Both the position numbers and the translations under genes were made by a program. The notes beneath the pieces were generated by a model, which was not told where the DNA came from, did no database searches, and saw nothing but the letters and a program-made list of their open reading frames with translations. Positions 1 to 8,861 of a stretch of 64,000 bases of DNA are shown piece after piece (positions within the stretch are counted from its first letter, which is position 1; each line of letters starts with the position of its first letter). Location: NCBI RefSeq assembly GCF_003053565.1, contig NZ_QAXS01000001.1, forward strand, positions 186,001 to 250,000. The letters are read 5' to 3'. This DNA comes from Halanaerobium saccharolyticum (GTDB taxonomy: Bacteria > Bacillota > Halanaerobiia > Halanaerobiales > Halanaerobiaceae).

Positions 1-174
1 CAGTATCTGCTGGAGGGGGATGCTAAACTGACTATCAGACCTTCCGGAACCGAGCCCAAACTTAAATTCTATTTTGCTGTTCGCGAAAAAGATCAGGCAG
101 CAGCAGAAAAGGAACTGGCAGATTTTAAGGAAAAGCTAATGGCTGAAGTTGAGGAGATAATGGACAGCTTCTAA
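1..174 (+). CDS. Phosphohexomutase (phosphoglucomutase/phosphomannomutase family), C-terminal fragment
   Basis: The window opens inside this gene; 57 codons and a TAA stop are visible. The residues RPSGTEPKLKFY are the phosphate-binding signature of the last domain of alpha-D-phosphohexomutases, which interconvert hexose 1- and 6-phosphates in the cytoplasm. The KLKFYF continuation is more like PgcA-type phosphoglucomutases than GlmM (usually SGTEPLIRV), but the fragment is too short to settle the substrate. A hairpin 70 bases downstream closes the transcription unit. GalU, which uses glucose 1-phosphate, lies about 2 kb further on, so a role in UDP-glucose supply is plausible but inferred. 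Confidence 0.8.
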   Translation, partial: QYLLEGDAKLTIRPSGTEPKLKFYFAVREKDQAAAEKELADFKEKLMAEVEEIMDSF

Positions 175-242
175 AGTCATCGGTAGAATAAACTGGTAGA
201 TTAAGAGACGCTTATAAAAAAATAGAGGCAGATAAAAAATAA

Positions 243-265
243 AAAGGGAGGCTCTGCCTCCCTTT
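243..265 (+). terminator. Hairpin terminator after phosphohexomutase gene
   Basis: A 10-bp perfect stem, AAAGGGAGGC / GCCTCCCTTT, with a 3-nt loop lies between the phosphohexomutase stop and the patatin gene. The T-run is only the three Ts of the stem, so termination strength is uncertain. Confidence 0.65.
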
Positions 266-303
266 ACTGTATTATTCGGCTTTTTAAGAATAGAGGTGTT
301 AGC

Positions 304-2196
304 ATGAAAAAATCTTTTTTTATTCTTATTTTAGTTATTATTTTCACCACTGCTTTTTCCGGCCTTCTTCTGGCTGAAGCGGAGCCAGACTCTGCAGCCG
401 GCGAAGATCAGCTGACAGAGGAAAATCAGCTGACAGAGGTGGAGTTTGACGGAGAAAGTTACCTGGTGGAAAATTATCAGCAGTTTAAAGACAAAATTGA
501 TGCCAGAAAAGAACCAGCTGTGGGGCTTGCCCTTTCAGGTGGTGGGGCTCGAGCAATTGCTAATCTCGGAATCATCAAAGCCCTGGTAGAAAATAATATA
601 CCTATTGATTTAATGACAGGTACCAGTATGGGCTCAATTATTGCAACTCTTTATGGAAGCGGCCTTTCGCTGGAGCAGATTGAAGAAATTGTAACTGATA
701 CTCCCTTTACCCGTCTTTTTAATTTTGGCAGAGGAGCTCTGCTGAACAGTAAAAAGGTAAATACTTTTATGGAAGCAGTTGGTCCCCAAAAAAGGCTGGA
801 AGAATTTTTGATCCCAACAGCTCAGCTCAGTTTTGATCTGGCAGCAGGCAAAAAATACCTGGCCACAGAGGGCAGAATTTCCGAAGTCCTGCAGGCTTCC
901 TATTCAATTCCCGGGTATTTTCCGATCCATACTCAAGAAGATCACTATTTTATGGATGCCGGGGTGCTGGAGTCATCTCCTGCAAAATCAGCTTCACTGC
1001 TGGGAGCAGATTTCATCATAGCTACTGACACACCTCAGAATGAAGGGCAGTATGATTCTGGAGGAGCCTTTCAATCAGCAACCCGTTTTATAGAAATTAT
1101 TCAGAATCAGTATTCAGGTCAGATTTTGGACCGCTATGCTGATTTTGTAATCACGGCTGATGTGGAAAATTATACCTTTATGGATTTTAATTATGCCAGC
1201 AGGCTGGTGGATATTGGTTATCAGCAGACAATAAAAAGAATGCCCCGCTTAAAAGAAGAGCTGAAAAAAGCAGGAATACCGCTGCGCCAGCCTGCAGCCA
1301 GAGAGACCTATGATCTCGATAATATTCTGCGTGACCTGGAATTTGACCGACTGGTTGTCGAAGAGAGAGGAATAAGTCCTTTGATTTATTATGGGAGAGA
1401 TTTTTCACCCTTCAGTCAGGATTTAATTCGCAGTCCACTGGATGATTTTCAGGTTGGGGCTGAGATCTACTACAACAGTCTGCGCTTGTCTGTGCTGGGG
1501 GCAGAAAGCTGGGAGGATGCCTATTCGGCAGCCCTGCGGGTCAAGAAATTAACTGACGGCTTTGATTTCTACTTAAAATATAGAAACGATTATGATTCAG
1601 CCACCAAAAATGACTATGAGGCTGAGCTTAAATATTTCGGCAGGCGCTTTAACCTGTCAGCCGGCTACGGCAGGCGGCAGGGTCATGAATATTTGCTTTT
1701 TGGCAATGACTTCCGTTATCTCGGCAGAAGTTTTCAGTGGCAGTCCGAAAATGACCTCTTTTTAAACCAGAGTCAAGGAGACTTTGATGTTCTGAGCTCA
1801 AACCTGATTAATTATGACTTTACTGAGGCCTGGAGCATCGGTACCGAAGTTATCTATAACAGCAGTGAGTATGTAGAGTCTCCACTGATTTACAGGGGAC
1901 AGAAGCTGGACAGCAATACCCATCTGCAGGCTTCTTTAAACTTTAATTATAACTATAATCTGCAGCTGCCGATGGAACTATTAAGTTTTCTGCAGCTGAC
2001 TGATATTGGTGGCTATCTTTTTGTTGATTTCTACAGTGATCATGACTGGACAGAGGAAGGACTGGCAGTTGGACCGGCCTTTAATTCCCGCCTCTATCTG
2101 CTGGGTTTAAAGCCGATAGAAGTTGATTTATTTGTGGCTCATGATTTTGAAATTCAGGATCAGCGCTATGGACTCCAGTTTTCCTACAGTTTTTAA
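304..2196 (+). CDS. Patatin-like phospholipase with C-terminal outer-membrane beta-barrel-like domain
   Basis: A predicted exported serine lipid hydrolase. Residues 1-24 form a signal peptide. The patatin domain runs from about 72 to 300, with oxyanion loop SGGGAR (78-83), nucleophile elbow GTSMG with Ser108, and catalytic Asp218 in DAG, where the family more often has DGG or DGA. From about 370 to 630 the protein is rich in alternating aromatic and polar residues, as in beta-barrels, and it ends in Phe, the usual C-terminal signature of barrel proteins recognised by BamA. This layout resembles PlpD/RssA-like patatin-barrel proteins (type Vd secretion). The stretch at about 310-370 may be a degenerate POTRA, which is uncertain. 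The gene is monocistronic between a hairpin and the galU promoter. The lipid substrate is unknown. Confidence 0.85.
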   Translation: MKKSFFILILVIIFTTAFSGLLLAEAEPDSAAGEDQLTEENQLTEVEFDGESYLVENYQQFKDKIDARKEPAVGLALSGGGARAIANLGIIKALVENNIPIDLMTGTSMGSIIATLYGSGLSLEQIEEIVTDTPFTRLFNFGRGALLNSKKVNTFMEAVGPQKRLEEFLIPTAQLSFDLAAGKKYLATEGRISEVLQASYSIPGYFPIHTQEDHYFMDAGVLESSPAKSASLLGADFIIATDTPQNEGQYDSGGAFQSATRFIEIIQNQYSGQILDRYADFVITADVENYTFMDFNYASRLVDIGYQQTIKRMPRLKEELKKAGIPLRQPAARETYDLDNILRDLEFDRLVVEERGISPLIYYGRDFSPFSQDLIRSPLDDFQVGAEIYYNSLRLSVLGAESWEDAYSAALRVKKLTDGFDFYLKYRNDYDSATKNDYEAELKYFGRRFNLSAGYGRRQGHEYLLFGNDFRYLGRSFQWQSENDLFLNQSQGDFDVLSSNLINYDFTEAWSIGTEVIYNSSEYVESPLIYRGQKLDSNTHLQASLNFNYNYNLQLPMELLSFLQLTDIGGYLFVDFYSDHDWTEEGLAVGPAFNSRLYLLGLKPIEVDLFVAHDFEIQDQRYGLQFSYSF

Positions 2197-2221
2197 CATT
2201 TATATTATTTAATGTTATAAT
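2193..2221 (+). promoter_or_regulatory. Sigma-A-type promoter for galU
   Basis: TTAACA (2193-2198) and TATAAT (2216-2221) are separated by 17 bp. The -35 box overlaps the stop codon of the patatin gene. This suggests galU has its own promoter. Confidence 0.55.
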
Positions 2222-2289
2222 ATTAATGATAGAAATATTGTTTAAGCAAAGCATTTAACGCAAGCTAAAAATTATTGGGGAGTGGTAAA

Positions 2290-3159
2290 ATGAAGATTAA
2301 AAAAGCAGTAATTCCGGCAGCCGGCTGGGGAACCAGGTTATTACCGGCAACCAAGGCTCAGCCGAAGGAGATGCTGCCCATTGTAGATAAACCATCTATT
2401 CAGTATATAGTTGAGGAGGCTGTTGCAGCAGGGATTGAAGATATTTTAATTATAACTTCTAAAGACAAGCAGAGTATTGAAGATCACTTTGATAAGTCCC
2501 AGGCTCTGGAAGCAGCCTTAAAAAAGCAGGGTAAAACTGAACTTTTAAATATGGTAGAGGATATTTCGGAAATGATCACCATTCATTCTGTTAGGCAGAA
2601 GGAGCAGAAAGGGCTCGGGCATGCGATTTTATGTGCCAAAACCTTTGTTGGTGATGATCCCTTTGCTGTTTTACTGGGTGATGACATAATTCACTCTGAA
2701 AAACCTGTTATTCAGCAGATGATGGAGGTTTACGAGGAAAAGGAAACTGCTGTTCTTGGCTGTAAGACAGTGGCCGAAAAGGATGTCAGCAAATATGGAA
2801 TAGTCGATTACAGCCGTAAAGATGGAGCTGTTTATAAGGTTGATGATATGATCGAAAAACCTTCAGTTGAGGAAGCACCTTCCAACCTGGCTATTTTAGG
2901 CCGTTATATTATTACACCGGATATTTTTAATATTTTAGAAAATACTGCTCCAGGTAAGGGTGGAGAAATTCAGCTGACTGATGCCTTAAAAACCCTGCTT
3001 GATAAGCGGGTTGTTTATGGTTATGATTTTGAAGGCAGACGCTATGATGTCGGCAACAAGATGGGTTTTTTAAAGACCACAGTTGAGCTGGCCCTGGCCA
3101 GAGAAGACCTGGGCCCTGAATTTAAAGAGTATTTAAAGGAGCTGACAGCAGATTTTTAG
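2290..3159 (+). CDS. galU: UTP--glucose-1-phosphate uridylyltransferase
   Basis: Makes UDP-glucose from UTP and glucose 1-phosphate for envelope polysaccharides. The N-terminus KAVIPAAGWGTRLLPATKAQ is the nucleotide-binding loop of GalU enzymes. EMLPIVDKPSIQYIVEEA, the LLGDDI motif and IEKP further identify the family, and about 289 residues is the usual bacterial length. The frame is open back to a TTG at 2275, but the ATG at 2290 is preferred because GGGGAG sits 7 nt before it. The product would feed the heptose/LPS and cell-wall polymer genes seen nearby (inference). The next gene is convergent, with only 6 bases between the two stops. Confidence 0.95.
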   Translation: MKIKKAVIPAAGWGTRLLPATKAQPKEMLPIVDKPSIQYIVEEAVAAGIEDILIITSKDKQSIEDHFDKSQALEAALKKQGKTELLNMVEDISEMITIHSVRQKEQKGLGHAILCAKTFVGDDPFAVLLGDDIIHSEKPVIQQMMEVYEEKETAVLGCKTVAEKDVSKYGIVDYSRKDGAVYKVDDMIEKPSVEEAPSNLAILGRYIITPDIFNILENTAPGKGGEIQLTDALKTLLDKRVVYGYDFEGRRYDVGNKMGFLKTTVELALAREDLGPEFKEYLKELTADF

Positions 3160-3165
3160 TCAGGT

Positions 3166-4803
3166 TTAGAACTTAAAAAACTGAGAAAGAGTTTTCTGAT
3201 CAAAGTCTGGTCCCAGCAGAGCAGCCAGTTCTTTTCTCGTTGCTGGTTTTTCCAGAATCAGTCGGGAAGCTCTTTTACTGCCTATTCCCGGGATGGCCTC
3301 CAGCTCTTTTTTACTGTAGTCGCTGAATTTTTTTGGCCACTTGAGGGCAGTAATTGAGCGGTAACCGTGGTCAACGACTTTTGCCTGTTCAAAGAAGTCG
3401 TCTTTTTGATCGATGACCGCAGTTAGAATCGGATAGGTTCCCAGCTGCCGACAGTAATTGAGGCTGCCCTTTTTCTTTTCTGAGTAGAGGTCAGTTAAAA
3501 TAACTCCGGCCGGGAATACTTTTTTCAGCATCTGCTGGTTAATTTCTCGGTTAATTTTTTCCTTATATTTTTTAAATTCACCCTGGGAGTATTTGACCTC
3601 AGGGTAGCTGCCCAGACGGACAACCTGTCTGATATTGATTCTTCTGAGCATTAAATCATCGGCCAGCAGTCTTTTTAGAAATTGATAGTTATAGTCCAGA
3701 GTTTTTCTGCTTTCACCGATCAGGCCGTGGAGAAAGTTGAGACCTGGCAGCAGTTTGGGGATTCCATTTTCTCTTCTGCCGCCGATTTCGTTCATTAATT
3801 TAATGGCAAAATAGTTATCTTCACTGCTGCTGTCAATATTATTTTTCTTTAAAACTTCCGGATCAGCAGACTCAAGGCCGAATGCTGCTGTATCACCGGC
3901 GGTGTTGTATTTGCTGATGATTTCAATGATTTCAGCTGCTTTTTTTGGGTGCCGGGCAATCTCTGCCGGATTCATATTATCCATATGCAGTACCTTAAGT
4001 TTAGGATCAGCACCGCGGATTCCCCGGTAGAGCTCTCTGATTTGAGCTGGTTTTAAAATAAAGCTCCTGTCTTTAAGCTCGGCACCATATAAGAGGAGAT
4101 CAGTCTGACTGCCGAGACGGTAGTGGTGGATTCCCTCTGCAGCCAGGGCCTTAACCTCAGCTGCAATACTTTCAGGACTGCGGCTGTAGCTTATTTTCTT
4201 TAAACGCTCACTGCAGAAAGCGCAGTGGCTGAGGCGGGGGCAGCCCCGAAAAGTTTCCAGCTCGGCAATGATTTTTGGATAATTGGGATGTCTTTTCAGC
4301 AGGCGGCTGCCGCTTAAGGCAAATTTATTGATATATTTTTCAGTTTCAGCGGGCTCAATTTCTATCTGCTCGAGCCTTTTAAAAATATCGACTGCAGCAA
4401 TTTCTGAAGCTAAGATATCAAAGTCATTTTCAAATTTATCTTTCATCTTTTCAATTAAAGTTATTGGACCACCTAAAACTTTGGTCGGGTAAAAAACTTT
4501 TTCGCCAATTTCTTTGATCTCTGCTGCGGTGGCTGGCTGACCGCCCAGATAATGTCCGGGGACTGTGGTCCCGGCAATCATGATCACAATATCTTCTGCT
4601 TCCATTTTTTTGAGTTCTTTTTCTTTATTTTCTCTCAGGCTGTCAATTGTCAGATAGCTGAGCTTATCTTCACTGACTCCTGCTTCCAGCAGTGCTCCCC
4701 AGAGATAGCGGACATGGGGAGAAACATAGGGTGGAACCCCGAGACAGGAGGGCTCGTCAAGATAACCATCGATAACAGTAATATTTAAGTTAGAGTTTTT
4801 CAT
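3166..4803 (-). CDS. Radical SAM protein with C-terminal helix-hairpin-helix (COG1031-like)
   Basis: A 545-residue radical SAM enzyme of unknown reaction. The iron-sulfur ligands are probably Cys188, Cys194 and Cys197, spaced C-x5-C-x2-C rather than the canonical C-x3-C-x2-C. That variant spacing, the preceding ETFRGCP, and the C-terminal helix-hairpin-helix IPGIGSKRASRLI (about 512-525) match my memory of the COG1031 family, better known from archaea. The N-terminal 150 residues resemble the cobalamin-binding-like domain that often precedes radical SAM barrels. The helix-hairpin-helix hints at nucleic-acid contact, perhaps tRNA modification, but this is inference. The start has AGGAAAGGAAA just upstream. 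It is convergent with galU and divergent from the glycosidase fusion gene. Confidence 0.8.
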   Translation of the reverse strand: MKNSNLNITVIDGYLDEPSCLGVPPYVSPHVRYLWGALLEAGVSEDKLSYLTIDSLRENKEKELKKMEAEDIVIMIAGTTVPGHYLGGQPATAAEIKEIGEKVFYPTKVLGGPITLIEKMKDKFENDFDILASEIAAVDIFKRLEQIEIEPAETEKYINKFALSGSRLLKRHPNYPKIIAELETFRGCPRLSHCAFCSERLKKISYSRSPESIAAEVKALAAEGIHHYRLGSQTDLLLYGAELKDRSFILKPAQIRELYRGIRGADPKLKVLHMDNMNPAEIARHPKKAAEIIEIISKYNTAGDTAAFGLESADPEVLKKNNIDSSSEDNYFAIKLMNEIGGRRENGIPKLLPGLNFLHGLIGESRKTLDYNYQFLKRLLADDLMLRRINIRQVVRLGSYPEVKYSQGEFKKYKEKINREINQQMLKKVFPAGVILTDLYSEKKKGSLNYCRQLGTYPILTAVIDQKDDFFEQAKVVDHGYRSITALKWPKKFSDYSKKELEAIPGIGSKRASRLILEKPATRKELAALLGPDFDQKTLSQFFKF

Positions 4804-5081
4804 AATTATTTCCTTTCCTGGTTGTTAAATTGTTGTTTTAAGCTCTTAAAAAGAGTTTGAAAGAGCATTTTGATTTCGCTTAATTTATCTTATTCAGTAA
4901 TATTTATCAGTTTCTGTGCCTTTATTATAACATAAAGCTCAATTAGAGGAAAAATACCGAAATTTAATCAAATTTTAAGCAGGATTTGAGGCTTTGAGAT
5001 TAAATATATATAAGTAGGGTAAAAAGATTGAAAGGACGATTATTATAATTAAACGGATTATTATAAATGGAGATGAAAATT

Positions 5082-7250
5082 GTGATTAAACTGAAATCAT
5101 TTACTTTAAAAATTATTGCTTTTGTGCTGGTTTTTCTGACTCTGGCAGTGGTACCGGTTTCGGCAGAATATTATCAGTCCGGACTTGTTGATTTTATTCA
5201 GTCCAAACAGCAGATAACAGTCCCCATTTTTTCGCCAACAGCTGAGATCAGACTGCAGGCTGAAGGGGATGCAGTTTTGACGGCTGCTGGAGCTGAGGAT
5301 TTCAGACTGGAAGCGGGAAAAGAATATTACATAACTCAGGGAGAGGTTGAGCTTAAGCAAACTGAGCTGAAAAGCGGCTGGGGAGTTCAGATAATGGCCA
5401 GCTCTTCAGTGGAAAATGCCCATGAGTTTAAAAACCAGGTAAAAATAGATTTTGAAGAACAGATTATCGTCAAAGAGGAAGAGGAATTATTTAAGGTCCT
5501 TGCCGGTGCTTTTTCAGAGCGCGCTGGGGCTGAGAAATTTCAGCAGCAGCTGCAGGAAGCAGGTTTTAACGGCTGGGTGAGGGAGATTGAGCTTCAGAAC
5601 CAGCTGTCTGAATCGGAAGGAACAGCTGCTGAAAATCAGCCAGCAGCTCAGTCAGCTAATCAGGAAATTGGAGAAGGACTTAATTTTTACAGTGCTGAAG
5701 GTGAGAAAATTAGAGAGGCTCATGTCTTTAAAATCAGGGGAGAATTTGAAGCCCAGGATAAAAAAATGCAGGGAGAGTTTCAATTTGGACCGCTTGGCAG
5801 TTCAGTTTTATTCAGCTACAAAACAGAGCTGGAGGAGCTGACAGCCTACCTGCTGCAGAGCACCTTTAATGCCGGGGCGCCTGAGGAAGCACTTAAGGCT
5901 CAGGCTGTGCTCTACAGAACTTCACTGCTTTACCAGCTGGAGACCCAGGGGGCAAGGCTGGAAAACTTAAGCAATCTAAACTTTGGCCGCCTGAGTCCTG
6001 TATTTAAAGAGGCTGCGGCAGCAACCAGTGGACAGGTGCTGGTTAGAAATAATGAATTTTATTATAACAGTGATTTTTCTCTAAAAAATCTCAGCAGACC
6101 CCGGGCAGGAATTGTTCCCCTGGCCCAGGCTGATTATGATTATCAGGAAATTATAAATTATTATTATGATCGGGCAGAAATGGCAGAGCTGAATGAGCTG
6201 ATAGATAGTGAGCTCAAATTTACTGCCAGAATTAATAGAGGTTTACATTTTAAAGAAATCAGACAGATGAGCTGGTCTGGTCCGCGCGTAATTACAGTTG
6301 TTGATTATGATCTTTCGGTTGAAGAGTTGAACTTAAAACCGGTGCTGGCCCAGGGGGTTGTACCGGGAAGAGAAGATCTGGGTGATATTATCCGCAGTCA
6401 TTCTGCTCTGGCAGGAGTTAACGGCGGCTATTTTCACTACAGCGGCAGACCACTCGGCCTGCTCTATCTGGATGGAGTGCTGGTCAGTGAGCCGCTTTAT
6501 CAGCGGACCGCACTGCTGATTGATCAGGATAAAGGTCTTTCTTTTTCTCAGGTAGACTGGGAAGGAGAATTTGAAGTTGCTGAGCTTGCTGAAAGCTTTA
6601 AAGTAAATGGAGTTAATAGATCGGCCGGAGCTCAGGAGGCTGTAGTCTATAATAGTTATTATGGCGGCGAGATGCCGGCTTTAGCAGAGGGTTATTATGA
6701 TATAGTAGTCCGCTCAGGTGAGATTCTGGGTACCGAGACTGAGGCGGGAATCAAGACTCCGATTCCACCAGATGGTTATGTGCTGCGGGTTGGCGCTGAG
6801 AAAAATGAACTGATCAATATGATTCCGGAACTTAAAGACAAAAGGGCAGAGTTTAAAAATAAATTTTCACCTGAGCTGAAGGAAAAAGATATACTCTATG
6901 CTGTTGGCGGAGGCCCGCGGCTTTTAGCAGATGGAGAAATTAAGATTACAGGTGAGGAAGAAAAATTTCAGCCTGACATTTTAAACGGCAGGGCTCCAAG
7001 AACTGCTCTCGGCTTAACTTCAGACAACCACCTGCTGATGCTGACTATTGACGGCAGACAGGAGAAACTAAGTATTGGGATGAGTCTGGAAGAAACAGCT
7101 CAAATCTTAAAGGAACTGGGTGCGGTTGAGGCAATGAACCTTGATGGCGGCGCTTCAGCCAGGATGGTAATTAGAGGTTTTACGATGAACAGCCCCAGTG
7201 CTGACCGCTTAATTTCTAATGGAGTAATAATTGATCAGGAAGATGAATAA
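5082..7250 (+). CDS. Exported SPOR / SpoIID-like / phosphodiester glycosidase fusion protein
   Basis: A 722-residue envelope protein with three modules. After a signal peptide (about 1-30) comes a SPOR-like peptidoglycan-binding repeat near residues 140-175 (FKVLAGAFSERAGAEKFQQQ). A SpoIID-like segment follows at about 255-345, recognised by EEALKAQAVLYRT. The last 300 residues are a phosphodiester glycosidase (NAGPA/DUF2233) domain with GVNGGYF, GRAPRTALG and MNLDGGASARM. In ordinary SpoIID proteins a catalytic Glu lies 8 residues before EALKAQA; by eye this position is Thr, so the lytic activity may be lost. The start chosen is GTG 5082, with GGAG 9 nt upstream; ATG 5067 is the alternative. 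Glycan binding and cleavage of a sugar phosphodiester in the wall or periplasm is inferred. Confidence 0.82.
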   Translation: MIKLKSFTLKIIAFVLVFLTLAVVPVSAEYYQSGLVDFIQSKQQITVPIFSPTAEIRLQAEGDAVLTAAGAEDFRLEAGKEYYITQGEVELKQTELKSGWGVQIMASSSVENAHEFKNQVKIDFEEQIIVKEEEELFKVLAGAFSERAGAEKFQQQLQEAGFNGWVREIELQNQLSESEGTAAENQPAAQSANQEIGEGLNFYSAEGEKIREAHVFKIRGEFEAQDKKMQGEFQFGPLGSSVLFSYKTELEELTAYLLQSTFNAGAPEEALKAQAVLYRTSLLYQLETQGARLENLSNLNFGRLSPVFKEAAAATSGQVLVRNNEFYYNSDFSLKNLSRPRAGIVPLAQADYDYQEIINYYYDRAEMAELNELIDSELKFTARINRGLHFKEIRQMSWSGPRVITVVDYDLSVEELNLKPVLAQGVVPGREDLGDIIRSHSALAGVNGGYFHYSGRPLGLLYLDGVLVSEPLYQRTALLIDQDKGLSFSQVDWEGEFEVAELAESFKVNGVNRSAGAQEAVVYNSYYGGEMPALAEGYYDIVVRSGEILGTETEAGIKTPIPPDGYVLRVGAEKNELINMIPELKDKRAEFKNKFSPELKEKDILYAVGGGPRLLADGEIKITGEEEKFQPDILNGRAPRTALGLTSDNHLLMLTIDGRQEKLSIGMSLEETAQILKELGAVEAMNLDGGASARMVIRGFTMNSPSADRLISNGVIIDQEDE

Positions 7251-7310
7251 GCTGATTTTAAATCTTGCTTTATCTAATATATAATATAAATACAGTAGAG
7301 GAGAGATAGA

Positions 7311-7841
7311 ATGACTAAAAAAATAATGATCCTAATGATTACAGCAGTTATGCTGATGAGCATTTTTTCAGCTGCCGCTACAGCAGCCGAGCTGCAGTCG
7401 GTAAATTATCTGATTTCAGGTGATTCAATGGAGATAGATACTCTGCAGTTAGAACCAAAGTTCAGCCTCAACGGCGGCCATCAGGGAAAGCTCAACCTGG
7501 CTTTTGATGGTGATGGTTTTCATATTGGAGCAGATGTTGGTCTAAATATGATCGCTCAGCAGGAGTTTAGAATGGATCTGCACCTGATGATTACAGATCA
7601 GGTTGATAACGAGAGTTTTGGTAAAGGTGTTGGTATTTCAGCTACTACTTTAAACTCAGATTTGAATTTTTTCTGGCAGACCTACTATTTTGTTGATGAT
7701 GATTTAACAGACCACAGTTATTATCGAGGTGGAGCCAGATATAATATTGGTCCCCGCAGTGATTTTGAGCTGAGTATCGGTAATCAGTACTGGGATCTCA
7801 GCAATAGAGTTATTAATTTTGGACTCAACTTTAAGATGTAG
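7311..7841 (+). CDS. Small exported protein, possible outer-membrane or periplasmic beta protein
   Basis: I do not recognise the family. The 176-residue product starts with a clear signal peptide ending near AATAAA (about residue 25). The remainder has alternating polar and hydrophobic residues and repeated short strands (FHIGADVGLNM, SDLNFFWQTYYF, FELSIGNQYW, INFGLNFKM), consistent with a small beta-barrel or beta-sandwich. It ends in Met rather than an aromatic residue, which weakens the barrel idea. A TATAAT (7280-7285) and a GAGGAGAG ribosome site precede it. It is only 9 bases from rfaE1 and probably cotranscribed, so a role in an LPS-bearing outer membrane is reasonable but unproven. 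Confidence 0.6.
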   Translation: MTKKIMILMITAVMLMSIFSAAATAAELQSVNYLISGDSMEIDTLQLEPKFSLNGGHQGKLNLAFDGDGFHIGADVGLNMIAQQEFRMDLHLMITDQVDNESFGKGVGISATTLNSDLNFFWQTYYFVDDDLTDHSYYRGGARYNIGPRSDFELSIGNQYWDLSNRVINFGLNFKM

Positions 7842-7850
7842 GGGGCAGTC

Positions 7851-8861
7851 ATGGACAATTACAGTTCGGAAGAATTAATTAAATATATAGAAAAATTTAA
7901 AGAAAAAAGAATTATGGTGCTGGGAGATTTAATCGCAGATAGATTTATTATTGCTGACCCGGAGCGTCTTTCCCGGGAGGCACCTGTTTTGATTTTAAAA
8001 CACCAGCAGGAAAAAGTCCTTCCCGGTGGTGGGGCCAATGCGGCTGCCAACATTGCCAGTCTGGGAGCAGAAGTTGATCTGCTGGGAGTTGTTGGAGACG
8101 ATCTGGCTGCAGAAGCTCTGAAGCAAGAGCTAGCACAGCGTCAGATTTTGACGGCAGGTGTTTTTAAAGACCAGAGCCGTCCAACGGCTGAGAAAACAAG
8201 AATCCTGGCCGGGGGAGAACAGATTGTCCGCCAGCAGGTGGTCCGGGTTGATAAGGTTAAAAGTTTTGACATCAGTCCCGAGCTCCAGCAGAAGTTAACT
8301 TCTTACCTTAAGGAAAATATAGCTGCCAGTGATGCAGTTTTATTTTCTGATTATGGAAATGGAATCTTTAATCAGAACAGTACAGCTCAATTTGTGGAAG
8401 CCGCTGATGCTGCCGGAAAAAATTCGGCTGTGGACAGCCGCTACCAGCTGGACCAGTTTAAGGGAGCTGTAATTGCAACTCCCAATCTGGAAGAGGCCTC
8501 TGCTATTTACGGGGAGGATTTAAAGACTCAGGCCGAAGTAGAAAAAGCCGGTCTTAAAATGAGAAAAGAACTTGAATTAAAATATTTGCTGATAACTCAG
8601 GGTGGAGATGGGATGACCCTTTTTGCGCCCGGAGATAAAATAGACCATATTACTGCTGCTAATTTTTCCGAAGTTTTTGATGTAACAGGTGCTGGAGATA
8701 CGGTAGTCGGAACTCTGATCCTGGCACTGGCAGCAGAGGCACCGGTAGAGATTGCAATTAGAATTGCCAATTATGCTGCCGGGATTGTTGTTCGTAAAAG
8801 TGGTGTTGCTTCAGTTACAGCCTCAGAATTAATCAGGGAAGTGAATAAAAATGACAGCTAA
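7851..8861 (+). CDS. rfaE1: D-glycero-beta-D-manno-heptose-7-phosphate kinase (RfaE1)
   Basis: A PfkB-family sugar kinase. It phosphorylates heptose 7-phosphate at C1 in ADP-heptose synthesis for LPS inner core. The substrate region LSREAPV and the glycine-rich GGGANAAANIASLGA are typical of RfaE kinases, and VTGAGDTVVG near residues 280-290 is the PfkB anion-hole and catalytic-base motif. In E. coli this domain is fused to the adenylyltransferase as HldE; here they are separate genes overlapping by 11 bases, so translation is likely coupled. The isomerase, phosphatase and epimerase steps (GmhA, GmhB, HldD) are not in the window. A heptose pathway in a Firmicute-like genome is strong support for an LPS outer membrane. 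Confidence 0.9.
   Translation: MDNYSSEELIKYIEKFKEKRIMVLGDLIADRFIIADPERLSREAPVLILKHQQEKVLPGGGANAAANIASLGAEVDLLGVVGDDLAAEALKQELAQRQILTAGVFKDQSRPTAEKTRILAGGEQIVRQQVVRVDKVKSFDISPELQQKLTSYLKENIAASDAVLFSDYGNGIFNQNSTAQFVEAADAAGKNSAVDSRYQLDQFKGAVIATPNLEEASAIYGEDLKTQAEVEKAGLKMRKELELKYLLITQGGDGMTLFAPGDKIDHITAANFSEVFDVTGAGDTVVGTLILALAAEAPVEIAIRIANYAAGIVVRKSGVASVTASELIREVNKNDS

Noticed and set aside
1187-1408. Reverse-strand frames such as this one inside the patatin gene, and many similar frames within secA, uvrA, uvrB, galU and transporter genes
   Set aside because: They lie wholly within well-supported genes, lack ribosome sites and show no family motifs; they are shadows of the coding strand.
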